From Rotaria socialis (taxonomy: Eukaryota; Rotifera; Eurotatoria; Philodinida; Philodinidae): a stretch of 64,000 nucleotides of DNA. The notes beneath the pieces are model-generated. The model saw only the letters and a program-made list of their open reading frames with translations, made no database searches and was not told the origin of the DNA. The stretch's first letter is position 1, and every line of letters starts with the position of its first letter. Location: NCBI GenBank assembly GCA_905331475.1, contig CAJNYU010000032.1, positions 119,083 through 183,082 on the forward strand. Reading direction: 5' to 3'. The position numbers were made by a program, and so were the translations under genes. Below are positions 22,170-34,599 of this stretch, in pieces.

Positions 22170-23800
22170 AACCATTTTATAGCTTCACTGCTTTATTTCA
22201 AAACTAATTTCTGACGGTTTTCAAGTTATTTTTATTGCTGTATTTGAAGATACTATTTTAGGAGTGATATTTGATATGCACCTCATATTTGTGAAATCGA
22301 ATTTTTACCTTATCAGAATGAACAATATGTAAAATGACTTTTTTTGATCACTTTTTCAACGAGTAATTAGAGGTACACGCAGCAACATTATTTTTGATCC
22401 CAATAGCGACCAAAGTCCAGGCACACTTATTATGGTTCTGGTTTCTGTCCGGTTGAAGTTTCATTTTTTATTCTGGTCATGTGATTCTAACTAATCTAGA
22501 GCCTGTGCCTATTTAAAGAAACATAGAAACATGTTGCAACATTGTTTTCTCACATTTTTAATGTTTCTTCAATACTCATACTTTTTATTTCTTTACTACA
22601 ACTGTAACTTAGGTTTACTTTACTTGATTCTTCTCCTGCTTGACCTGTACTCTGGAGTCCGAAAGTCTCACTTTCTTACTTTAAGCGGGAAACTTTTGCT
22701 TTGATCTGGTTCTCGATACGGTATAGTTAAGGTTTTGAGGTTTAGACTTCGGTACAGTTAATGTTTTTGATCCCGGCCCCAGTTCCAGTCCCGATGGCCA
22801 AAATCGGCATTCATTTTGTTCATCTCTATTAGTAATACAAATGTGTCCATTTTCGTGAATTATAGATAAATTTCTTAAGAAGTAGACACTAAAAAAATAT
22901 GAACATTTTTAAAAAGTGATTCCGTTAAGAAACTTTTTCTACTATTCAAAGGTATACTTTTATTTCTTTTAAATTTTCTTTTTTTCTACAGATAGAATGT
23001 CATATTCACTATAACTTTCCCATTGAAAGTTTTTTCTTCGCAGTTTTAGTTGCGGTAAATTGTCGAGTTCTTCACATGGAACTCAATCTGGAAGACTATT
23101 TTTGGTGATCCCGTAACGGACCTATATTTTAATCATACAAATCTCACGGAAGTTTCGAATTCTATGAAACTTGAATATATTCTGAAAATTTCAGCTTCAC
23201 GCAGTTCCATTAAATTGAGATATTCATAATACAAAATGAAAAAACGTGATTCCATCACGTTTGGACAGGTCGATTTACGATATATTCAGCCACCTCTGAT
23301 AGCATTTGAAAACTCATCTAATGAGAATGCAACCGAAGAAAACATTACTTCACATAGCAAGCATCGCGATCACAGCCCCCCATAAAATTGTAAACAAATA
23401 GAACCGGATTCACTGAATCAGCACTGATGCAGTCGTGGTTGCATTTCTCGGAATATAATGTCCAGCTTTATCTGACAGATGTTTAAGTTAATAAAAATAA
23501 TGCTTATCTGATTTTTATGTTATAATTGATACTAGGTTTTGAGTAGCTTAGCATGCTGCATGTGGGAGTGGATGTAACAATAAATGTGGGACCCTGCTTG
23601 GGTTGATATGTTAAGACAAACTGGATAGAGGTGGAGTAGCTTAGCGCCACTATAGGCAAATATATATGGGAGAGAGATATATTATAGCAATGCAAAGAGA
23701 ACAGAAAGAGAAGGAATGAGAATCATCGAAGCGTGCCATCAATATCGGCACAGTGAGGATTCGTTTTTAGACAGAAGAGTGATAGAAAAAAGAAATTCTA
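22170..23800. other. Gene-poor intergenic stretch
   Basis: No exon with splice borders could be supported on either strand. The interval includes a CCGGCCCC/CCAGTTCC-rich patch near 22770-22800 and otherwise AT-rich sequence. It lies between transposable elements and probably contains further old repeats. Confidence 0.4.
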
Positions 23801-24510
23801 AATGACTATTATTGTACAATAGGACTGACACAGGTCGATCGTTCCGGCCACCAGATACTGGAGGAACCGGTCGGGAAAATCACTGTATCCCACAAGAAAG
23901 CACGGAAAGTTGCTGAAACTTGGAAGCAATATTGCGTCTGGAAAATTTTCAGAATTTTCCCAATGATTTACTATCGGTTCCTGCCAAAAAGTACTGAAAA
24001 AGATCCAAAAATTTCTGGCAGCAATACTGCTTCCATCTTCCAGCGACTTCCCGTCGTACCACCGCGACCTGGGGATTGGTCTCGAAACCACATTTGTTCG
24101 CCTTGACTTTTCAATCTGGGCTTCGTCGACAGGCCGAAGTCGGTTAGATACGTATTTTTCGTACTGTATGACTCGGATAAGGCGTTAACATATGTGTTGG
24201 GAACCGAACTGGATACGGCCACCGGAACGACCAACTGCTCTCGAGCTGAGGAATGGATGGGAAGCAGCTTGGAAATATCGATAGGAACCCGCCTGAAGAT
24301 GTGACAGAAAAAATCCGTTGGAAAGCGACTCATTTATGATTTTTTCCTTCCTTGGCTCACTATCGGGATCACAAACGGAATTGGCCGAATTTTTTCCTAG
24401 AATTTCCACCTTATTTCCGGTCGGATATGACTGGAGAGAGGTTAGAGAAGTTCACTAAAACCCGTCCCGGATTGTTCGACATGGGGCTTCGTATTCTCAT
24501 GATAGTCGTA
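23800..24510. other. GC-richer island with overlapping minus-strand open frames
   Basis: Base composition rises visibly towards half GC (for example 24000-24300) against a background of roughly one third. Minus-strand frames at 23798-24091, 23971-24333 and 24185-24409 overlap in different phases, so at most one is real, and none matches a family I know. The island adjoins CACTA-like ends at 24512. It may be the interior of a transposon or an old foreign insert. Confidence 0.35.
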
Positions 24511-24511
24511 A

Positions 24512-25331
24512 CACTAGGCGACGATCTTGACTTCGATCTGGCCAGATTCTTGTTTTTCTTGAATATCAGCTAAGATTATTCGCAATCATAATATTCAGGC
24601 AAGATTCTTGCCTGTTTTTCAAGAAAAGCATAATCTTGTCTGATTGCTCAGATAAATAAGAATCAGACAAGAATGGCAAGATCTTTTGAAATTCAGACAA
24701 GAATCTTGTTTCTTTTCCTTTCAATGATTCTTATCCTATCTTACAGAAAAATATCACGTGATGTTTTCTGTATATATACTTATAAGTATACAGAAGTTTG
24801 AACATTATATCTTTTTTTCTAGATGGCACTGACGAACTATTACAGATGTATTTTTTGAATAGATTGTTTTGTTCAATTGTTTTTCGTTTATTTTTTTTAT
24901 TTTTCTCCATTTTTTTGTGCGTGATATGAACTTATTGTATATTTCCTTGCACATATAATGTAATTTTTTGTACTTTTTTAATTCGAAATTAAAATCAAAT
25001 AGAACCGAAAGGAGGCATCCGTATGGATTCCTAAATGAAATTCATTTGTATTGCAAGGATTTTGTCAAAATCGCGAGAATTTTAAGAAAGCAAGAGTCTT
25101 GGCAAAATGACAAGAAACAAGAATCTTATCCGATGTTCAAGAAAAACAAGAATCTGGACAGATCGAAGTCAAGATCGTCGACTAGTGTTGTGTTCTTGAA
25201 AATCTGGTAAAACTCTTGCTGCTATCTCAAGAAATGATTCTTGCCTGATTTTTAAGAAGGAAAATAATCTTGTCTGGCAAGCAAGAACAACAAGAACCTG
25301 AACAGATCGAAGCCAAGATCGTCGACTAGTG
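24512..25331. mobile_element. CACTA-like terminal inverted repeats (two alternative right ends)
   Basis: The left end CACTAGGCGACGATCTTGAC continues as TTCGATCTGGCCAGATTCTTG. Reverse copies end at 25187 and again at 25331 (...AAGATCGTCGACTAGTG). Subterminal copies of CAAGATTCTTG and its inverse fill both flanks (24598-24720, 25075-25160, 25225-25300), as in CACTA/EnSpm subterminal repeat arrays. No 3-bp target duplication is evident and no transposase is present. The double right end suggests nested or tandemly duplicated termini. Confidence 0.6.
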
Positions 25332-26054
25332 ACAAGATCTTGTGTGCTTTTATTGCAATTTTTAGCGCCATCTATATAGATGGTGTTAGGTTAGTAAGCA
25401 ATTGGACAATAATTGTTTGTTCTATAGATAAAAATCGGAAATATATGATAGATATTTAGTAAAAATGTACAGAGAAAAGCTGATTTCTATGATTTTATCT
25501 ATTGTATCGAACTTTGTTTCGTTAGATCTTAGAACGAATCTTAATGCCATCTAGAAGGTCATTTTGACATTCATCTTTTCACTTAACCAATATGCGTAAA
25601 CACGGGTAGAAATTTGACACTAGACATGAATTTTATTTTATTATGATGTAGAAAATATGAAATATATTCCAGTATAGAAATAGAGTAGAAGATAAACGAT
25701 AGTTTATTTTCATAGTCCAAACATATAAAATTTAATATCGACCAGTCTATCATCGTTATAGTTTGAATGCCTACGATTGAAGTTCTTCCTGTTGAATCAC
25801 TCAGCAGCGAAAATAACAGTCGTAAATATTCATCCACAACAGAATTATTCAAACATGTAAAATCATCAAGTAGTGACCATCCAATAATTACAGAAGTAAA
25901 ATAATTCTTTTTATCGTCTATTTGTACCATGAAAATAAATATTTTAGCTGATTACAAGTGGTTTAAGTGTATCTATAGCAAATCTTATAACACTACCAAG
26001 TACAATTATTTTAATCGAAAAATGTCTCAATATTTTATTATTTTAATTCTTTAG

Positions 26055-27431
26055 TCGATGTACTGAAAGTGCGTCTTCAATTAGCTAATGCCGCAATGAC
26101 AACATCTCAATCAAGTATTAAAGCCGGTCTAATAGAAACAACAAAAAACGTTTATCAAAAAGAAGGTATTCGTGCATTTTATTCCGGTTTTACACCAGCA
26201 ATTCTTCGTGGACTATTCTATGGTGGTGTACGCCTAGGAGCTTATGGACCGATAAAAAATATGCTTAAACGTCTAGTCAGCGATGATAACAAATCATCGA
26301 TAGTTTTTGCTCGAAATATTACAGCGGGCTGTTTATCAGGCTCCATGGCTGCTATTACATCGAATCCGATGGATTTATGCAAAACTAAATTACAAACAAA
26401 AAATACAATATATAAATCATCCGCTCATGTAATTAAAGATGTTATTCAACACTATGGAGTTAAAGGTTTATGGGTTGGTACCGTACCGGCAGCTTTTCGA
26501 ACAGGTACAATAAATATTCTTGTTTATTCTGCATGCTATATATTTCTATTTATTTATTACAGCCGTTTTAACAGCAACACAATGTGTCACTTATGATCAT
26601 GCTAAACGATTTTGGATAGAACTAACAGGTTGGAGTGAAGGTGTAAAATTACATTTAGGTGCTTCATTGATAACTGGGTGAGCAGTATTTTGTTTCTTCT
26701 AATTAATAACTCAGTTGTTTTCTGTTTTTAATAATTAAACGATAGACTTGTGACTACAACAGTGACAGCTCCCCTAGACACGATTAAAACCAATATGTAT
26801 GCAGCTGGTAAATATGGTTTTAGTGAACTTACAAATAAAATTGTTCATAAGGAAGGTTTCCGAGGATTGTTACGTGGTTGGTCAGCTGCATATGTAAGAC
26901 TTGGTAAGTCATAAAAAACGAGTAAATAAACTATAAACCATACAATCGATTTTATTCACCTTATATTGAGTTATCGATGACATTTAGTATAAGAATACGA
27001 ACGAACTTATAGATATAATGTAAAGTCAAATGGCTAGTTATTTTTTCTTGTGTGACTTTGCATTGACTGATAATCGTATATTTATCTATGTTAATGCGTT
27101 ATTTTTTTAAAAGATTGTTTTGTATTAGTATAAATGCATCGACCTATTTTCATAGACACCGATAATAAACAGAAAAACAAAAGTCATTAACAACAAGGTC
27201 ACGCGTACAAAACAATTACGAGCTATATGATCTTTAAAGATTACAATGCGTCACACTATTCGAATATGTTGCTTCTAGAGTATGATTAATTAAAAAAAAA
27301 CAAGGAAACTTCGTTTTATTTGATACTGAAAGAAAGAAATCTATTTTTGTTTATTCTTAGGGCCACAAACAGTTGTCATATTTATTGTCATGGAAAAATT
27401 ACGTCAATTTTCCGGTCTTTCAGCACTGTAA
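26055..27431 (+). CDS. Mitochondrial carrier (SLC25 family), 5' exon not identified
   Basis: Exons 26055-26504, 26563-26677, 26756-26903 and 27361-27431 join with consistent phases. Repeat 1 begins inside its signature (DVLKVRLQL), repeat 2 has NPMDLCKTKLQ and repeat 3 APLDTIKTNMY, i.e. the P-x-D-x-x-K motifs. Text such as GFTPAILRGLFYGGVRLGAYGPIK resembles the uncoupling-protein/dicarboxylate carrier (UCP, SLC25A30/A14) branch. Such carriers exchange small anions across the inner mitochondrial membrane. The first coding exon (about 25-30 residues, ending in Asn-Pro plus one base) should lie upstream of the acceptor TTCTTTAG at 26054, but I could not find it in the transposon-rich 5' flank. 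Either it is distant or the gene is truncated. The substrate is unknown. Confidence 0.85.
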
Positions 27432-27817
27432 TTATACAATTGGGTTTATGTTTTCTAATCTGTTTGTTTATATCGAAGCTATATTTTTCCCTATTTTACT
27501 TGCTTCTTCTTTTTTTAATATAAATGTAACATTGTTATATACACCCAATGCATGAAGTGAACAAATATGTTTTCATGATCTTCACAATAGATGCAGTAAA
27601 TCTATTCAGAATAGTATTTTTTATTATCAAGTACAAATAAAATACATAGTGATAAAAGCTTTTTGAAGATAGATATTAACGATATGTCTCAGTAAAACCT
27701 ATTAATCATAGATATTATCTACTATGGAAAATATGTGAGAGAAATAACTTACCAGTTGGCCAAGATATTAATATTTTTATTTATTCTAGATAGGCAATTT
27801 CTTTCGTGAAACTTTTC

Positions 27818-30800
27818 ATGCATTTCGTACAATTAATTTTCGTTTATATTGTACTTTGTCTATCCGATTTATCAGCTAAAACCAATGATTTTAATCCATA
27901 CGAAGTTCTTGGTTTATCACGCACAGCATCAGATAAAGACATTCGACAAGCGTATAAAAAACTAGCAAAACATTGGCATCCCGACAAAAATTCTGAACCG
28001 AATGCACACGAACAATTTACAAAAATCAATGCAGCTTATGAAGTAAAATCTCAACAAAAACAAAACAAAATAAAAGCTACCTTTCTTTCAGATTCTATCG
28101 GATTCGACAAAACGACAAAATTATGATGAGTATGGCACGACATCACAAGATAATCATCGTGGTTTTAATACGAATCATTTTCGTGATCCGTATGATATAT
28201 TTCGAGCACATTTTAGTGGTGATTTTAATTTTTTTCATGAATCACCAACTGGTGCAAAAAAATTCATTCATACTCGGTAAATCTTCTAGTTTTAATTTTC
28301 ATCACACACAGAGTTGTTTATTTCTAGTGAATTTCTGAGTAATATTTTACCAAATAGTGATAAAAAACCGTATGTGCTTTTCGGTAGTACAAATTTTTGT
28401 TCTACGTGTCGTCAACCATTAGGAATATTTCGTGCGTTGGAAAAACAATTTAATGATGTTGGTATTGGTACTGCAGAATTCAATGCTCATGATCAACGTT
28501 TAAGTAATGAATTAGGCATATCAAGCGCTCCGTCATTGTGTGTTATTAGTCAACGTCGTGTTTATCATTTTAATGATCATGGAAAAATAACTGAATATAC
28601 AGAATCAAATGTAAAAGAATTCGTACGAAAATCAATACCAATCAAACGATTTATCAAAATAGTAAGAGAATACATAGGTAGAGTTTTAGTATTTAAATAT
28701 TTTTCTTTTTTTCAGTTACAAACTCCAGATGATATACTCTCGTTAATATCATCATATAATAAAACAAATCGTGTTTATGCAATTCTAATCACTAAACAAA
28801 AAGCACCCACGCTAAAATTTGTGATACCTTGTTTACAACAGTTAACACGAATACAATGTGCTTTATTAAATTCATGTAAGTAAAAATCATAGAAATTACA
28901 GTTTTATTTATATTTTCTTTGAATAGCTGTGATGATGACTAGTCAATTGCCATCTTTTCTTAAGCCAATATCTACTTTGTCCGATACAGTTTTATTCTTT
29001 AAAGAAGATAAAAATCCAATAGCAGTTATTAGAGATGTAAGTTATTGAAATAAAATGAATATGTTGATCTAAATCCTTTTTTGTGTCTTCTGAAGAATGA
29101 TTTAACTTTTGAGAACGTTCAAAAATTATTCGAATCAAATCAACTTTTACATCTACCGACAATTACAAGCTCAAATGTATTCAATTTAGTGTGTCAAACA
29201 AATTCGGCAAAGTAAGTTAGACATTTTATTTTGTTTGAAAAAATATTATTCTGATAATTATTGGTAGCTTTTACAGGAAAAAGTTGCATTAAAAACAAGA
29301 AAGGCGTTCATAAGGGTACTCGGAGTGAAAAAATAAATAAAAAGAAGCCAAGAAAAATACACACCTCGAATTATGAGTCATTTACACATCCGAGATATAG
29401 CAAAAGCTTCTTCTTCACATATCTAATTATAACTGAATTTGAAGAGATCTATTGTCTTGAAGTACATTTATTATTAAGATATATACGAATACGTGTAGAC
29501 GTCTAATACTCTCAGATTCTTATGATAAACTAATCGTATTTTCTTTCTCAAGTATTTGCTGTTGCTGTTTTTTCTCAACACTCATTGAGTCTCTCAATTT
29601 CTGCACTCAACAATTACGTTTCTTTCTAGGCCTTGCTTTTTAATCATTGGCGATCCAAATCTTTTCGAACAATATCGATCATCATTTGTATATCTTGCTA
29701 AACAATTATTTGAACAACATGGACTACGTATGGCCTATCTTGATTCTTCTGCAACACAACAAATTAGTTTTAGTAAAATTTTCTCTCCGATTTATCCTCC
29801 AAATGATAAAAGACTACTTGTAAGTCCATTATTGAATTAAAATAAAAACAATCTATTTTTATGTTCGATTAAAAGATCGTTGTCATTCGTCGATGGTTCG
29901 ACGACACTGTTGAATTAGTTAATACCGAAATTGAATTTGATGGCAAATCTTTAAATGAATTCAAACGTAATAATTTCAATATGGCAGCTGATATTGAAGC
30001 TAATTTGAAATTATATTTAACTATTCGTTGGCAGAATATTAAAAAATTTACATTACCAACCATCTTTGATTTTGACGACAGAAATGAAGTAAGAAATCAA
30101 ACGAAAGCTTTTCATTTTATGTAATGTTAATATGTAATTTTCTTTCATTTGTAAGAATGTTCTCATAATAATTACTAATCTAATTCAAGATAAATGGAAT
30201 TATTGGTTTGAAAGAAATTCAATTGTTCGATCTCTGTAAGTTATTTAATTATGATTTTAACAAACTATAAGATTATTGTTTATAGATCAGTCTATGTTTT
30301 TACATATCAATTCCTGTTATTTTTTCTTTCGATACTTATTTATTTCTTCTATGCAAAAACAAATTCGAGTAGTAATGTACAAAATGATCTAAAACAACCG
30401 AGAAGATCATATTTTTCATCTTCAGCAGCAGCAACAACAACAATGAATAGAAGACCGAGTGAAATTTAGTAAGTTTTCTACACAAATGAAATAAAGCTAA
30501 TGAATTTTATTTCTAGTCGAGAATCCACAAAAGCAACTAAATTAAACGAATTCGATGAATCATTTCTTCAAATTTATACCGATCCAAATGCATCAAATGC
30601 AATCATAATACTTCTTATTGCTGAAACACCCAACGATTCATGCGTGGAATATTTTCATAGGCAAATTAGATTAATTAGCGAGTATGTTTATTAACTGCCT
30701 GAAAACGAATTAATTAGAGTTTTTGAATAAAACTGATTCGAAAATTTTCAACTGAGCAATTACACGTCGGAAAAAGAAAAATAGACTCGGTCATTCATAA

Positions 30801-31631
30801 AACTTAAATTTTCTAATTAATTCTGGTATGAAAAAAAAATGACTGCTAAATCTTTTATCTCTTTCACTTCGGTCCCCTGAACATGTCAATTTTCTTTCAT
30901 ATTCTATAAATAATGATGTCACATATACTCACTCAAATGATTAGTCTATGGAAAAAGTCTTCTTATTCTTATTCCTCATTTTTTTTTTGTTTCTAATCTT
31001 AAAAAACAAAGTTACCGAAATAACATGATCCGAGAAAATATTTTAATAATTTATACAACCAAGTAATCCTGATAACATCCAGGTGTAATATTCTTTTCTC
31101 ATTTCCATTAAAGAAAATCTTGAAATAGAATCACCCACGTAAAACATGATTGAAAAAGCATAGCTAGTTCTTTGTTTTGTATCTATCTATGTCAACGAAT
31201 ACCTTTTTGTTAATTTAGAGAATGCTCCTATTATGTATTTTTGCTTTAGTTCTCGCATGAACTTTGCTGTTCTTTATCATAATTATTCACCACGATGGCT
31301 TAATGAACTTAAAGCAAATATAGAAGATGATCAAAATCATCAGTTAGGTCAATTTATTACATCAACTGTACTTGCTTTGTATATACGACGAAAATTTTTT
31401 GTACCGTATGGACCGATATTAAATAAAAATGGTCATGATGAGCTATCGGATGAAACAGGTGCTTTCATTGGAATGGATAATCATAATTATCGTTCATCGT
31501 CCACGTCATCAACTGATTCGACAACATCAACAACTGGCTCATTATCGTTTTCTGACTGGATTGATCTTCTTTTTGATGGAAATATCAGAACACATATTTC
31601 TGTGACAGAGTGGCCGATGATATTTCGTTGA
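27818..31631 (+). CDS. DNAJC16: DnaJ homolog subfamily C member 16 (J domain, thioredoxin-like, transmembrane)
   Basis: About 12 exons: 27818-28042, 28092-28276, 28328-28671, 28716-28875, 28927-29036, 29096-29211, 29630-29820, about 29875-30089, 30157-30235, 30287-30468, 30517-30682 and 31248-31631. ATG at 27818 gives a hydrophobic signal segment; an open frame upstream starts only with GTG. The J domain ([20 protein letters not shown]... HWHPDK) has HPD. A thioredoxin-like region follows with FCSTC (CxxC kept). A membrane helix ([14 protein letters not shown]) lies near 30310-30350, and the C-terminus ends LLFDGN...TEWPMIFR, like the human protein's end. The family is an ER-membrane co-chaperone implicated in autophagosome size. 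TTATTCTAG ends 28 nt upstream of the ATG. Confidence 0.93.
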
Positions 31632-34427
31632 GAGATTTCTTTTTTTTCTCTTCTTCTTCTTGTTCTCTCTAGTCATTGTTCTAATCGTTTTGTACCGTAT
31701 AGAGTTACTATTGCTATTAGTGCTTATCTGTCATGCTATGTTCCATCAATTAGGTTCTCGATATGTGTATGTGCTGCATGTTATTTCTTATATTTTCTGT
31801 CTGGTAAAAAGTGATAGTTCACAGCAGTAACGCAAATCTTTTACTGATAAATCTAACACGATAATAAGCCAGTATATGGTGCTCTTGCTAAACGATGACA
31901 TTGAAAGTGTTTGGCTGTTTTTCTTCTTTTTCTTACTAGATTTTGTTTGTATTTTTCTTTTTTGCTTTATATTTATTCTATTGTAAACAGCACAGAAAAA
32001 AAATAAGTGAATAAATGAATGCCCGATTGCATTTCGATTACAGTGTATGTAGTGTGTGTGTGTGTGTGTGTGTGTGATGACAAGGGAGACAGATTCAATA
32101 TCCTTTTCTTTTATTTTGGAATGTGTTGTCGTGCAGGTTTAATGAGAAAGAATATGAACACGCAGAGATGAGATGAATGAACAATAGCGAAATATATATA
32201 TATATATATATATAAATAATAGTCTACTTTAACAGACCCCCCAGGTAGGTATTCAAGTGTATATGTGTGAGCACCTCATAATAACCATGTACTGAAATGC
32301 AAAGTAGAACACATAGAAAATGTCTATTGAATCAAAGCCAATTATCTCTCTCTACTAGTTGTCATTTTCGGAAACTTATAAACAGAAAAATTTCAATCGA
32401 CGTTCTTCGATATTATTCTTCTTGAGAGATTTTTGCTTTATTGACTGAATTAGATTTTAATTTGAATAAGTCTAGATGAGATTTGTGTTAATGAAGTCTT
32501 ATTCTAAGTCAAAGTTAATCCGTCGCAATATTACATTCGAATAAAAATCTACGCAAAATATGACGAGTTTGTTTATATATTTAGTTTGACAAATAATATT
32601 CTTGTGGCTATTCATAGTCTTCTTTCGATGTTTAAAAAAAGCGCAGAAACAAAGAAGAAAAAAACCGAGATCTATTTATTGCATAGCGAACGAAACATCA
32701 TTTTCTTTTTCTTTTCTTTATCGATCTGCACTTTTTCTTTTGCTTTCCTCTTGCTCAAACCGCCACACCGCTCAGCTGTTCTGTTTGTGCTCGCATGCAC
32801 ACAAGTAACATCGTCGTTTTTCGTTGTCGTCTTCAGTTGCTTCTTATTTTTCATCCATCTACTACGCACTACCCTCGAACAAAAAATAAACGCAAATGAC
32901 AACGATCTCTCTTTGATACGGTCCCTTTCCTTAGTTTTTTTGCTTCTCAATAAAATAAATGAATCTACGAAGATCAATAATAACAAACAATCAGCCTATA
33001 ATAACCGAAGGTTAGTTATTATTCTATTACAAATGTGAATATCAATCACTCATACCACATTGATCTAGTCAAAGTCATTAATTATACAATAAAAATGGGG
33101 ACAAAGCAAGTTGGCAAGCACCAGGTTGCTTTCTTCTCATTCTTATCCGTTATATTTTTCCTCTTGATAGAAGTAGCATTACTTTATGAATGGTGTATCA
33201 GTTGTTTTGTCAATAAAAGTAATAATGTTGCCGACATCTCCATTCGTGAAAAAAAAGCAAAGCCAAAAACGGACTCGTTTATACATGAAAAAATGATTCT
33301 TGATTATGCTGATTACACGGTATCTATGTCCTTGATCATCGTCAATATGTATATTGAGCAAGACTGATGACGATCATTTTACAATCATTATCAATAAATA
33401 ACAGGAGTCATTGAAAATACTTAAATTACATACGCACATGAAAAACAACATCAACAGCAAGGTAGATATTTGCGTGTGTTATCCTGAAAACGAGACTATC
33501 GGCATTTGCACTGTTTGACAAATTGATTAGAACATGCAAGTAACAGTTATCGACGAAGAAAAAAAAGAAGAGGGTGGTGGGCAGCTAGAATGTGCATATA
33601 TATATATATATATATATATGTATATGCACGTGAGACAGAAGGGGCAAAAACGACGACATTTCGAAAATCGATAATTTATTATATTTGTGTAAGTTTACTA
33701 GATACAAGTCAAAAGTGATATACTTGAAAGCTAGGGAAGAAAAATAGGGGAAAATATCAACTAACGAGTGGGTGTTAAAAAAAAATACGAATGATGAAAA
33801 TAACAATCAGTGGATTGAACATGTCTGTTTGTCAATTGATCATTTTTTATTTTCTTTTCACTTTAATGTGTTCATGTTTCTCATCAGTCAATTCATTTAT
33901 CCATTACCATCTGGCCGGAAACGATCATCTTTCTCTTTCTCTAACAAAAAAAAAAGAATGAGAGGAAACGACGCACATCCTATATAGCTTTAGGGAAGTA
34001 GAAGAAGATTTTTTATTTTTTTCTTTAATAATGACCATGACATTCGAATCTGATTGAGAATTCTCTCTCTCTCTTGTTCTTTCTTTCTATTAGTTAAATA
34101 TCTTTTACAAAGAGGATTAGTCACATCTTTCTCCATGTATATATCAAAAGCTTCGAATGATGATGTGCTTCACCTGCATATGTAAAAAATTATCATACAA
34201 ATACGACAAAAAAATAGAAAGAAAGGAGAAAGAGATTCTCTCGTTTTCTCTTTTCCTTGCGTGTGTGCGTGTATATGTTCACGCTCTTCTGTGAAATTGA
34301 TATCGGGTCAGTGCAATGACGGCATACATACAGAACGTCAGCATGCGCACATAGAAAAATCTGCAGCATCTTTTTTTCTCTCGTTCTCTCTTTCTTCTCC
34401 TATTTCTTTTCTCTCTCTCTCTCTTTC

Positions 34428-34469
<42 letters not shown>

Positions 34470-34599
34470 TACCACTATTGCCATTCACTCCTCCTCAACT
34501 ACAACAGAAGTAACAACACAATTATTTCCTACAGAAATGTTTTTGTCTTAAAAAAAAGTAATAAAGAAAAGAAACTTTTTCTTTGTTTTGTTTTTTCAG
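31632..34599. other. Intergenic with microsatellites
   Basis: 3' flank of DNAJC16 and 5' flank of the next plus-strand gene. It holds (TG)n at about 32056-32076, (TA)n at 32193-32213 and 33597-33619, CT-rich tracts at 34375-34430 and (TG)n at 34432-34468. Open frames at 32586-33038 and 33035-33367 carry hydrophobic or low-complexity peptides without known domains and overlap others on the opposite strand. No exon is supported. Confidence 0.5.

Noticed and set aside
27806..27817. Upstream GTG start extending DNAJC16 by four residues
   Set aside because: GTG is not a normal eukaryotic start. ATG at 27818 gives a complete signal segment.
33035..33367. 110-codon plus-strand open frame with a hydrophobic segment
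   Set aside because: No domain, poor codon texture, overlaps an opposite-strand frame, and lies in microsatellite-rich intergenic DNA.
34261..34551. Frame with long Cys-Val run
   Set aside because: A direct translation of the (TG)n microsatellite.
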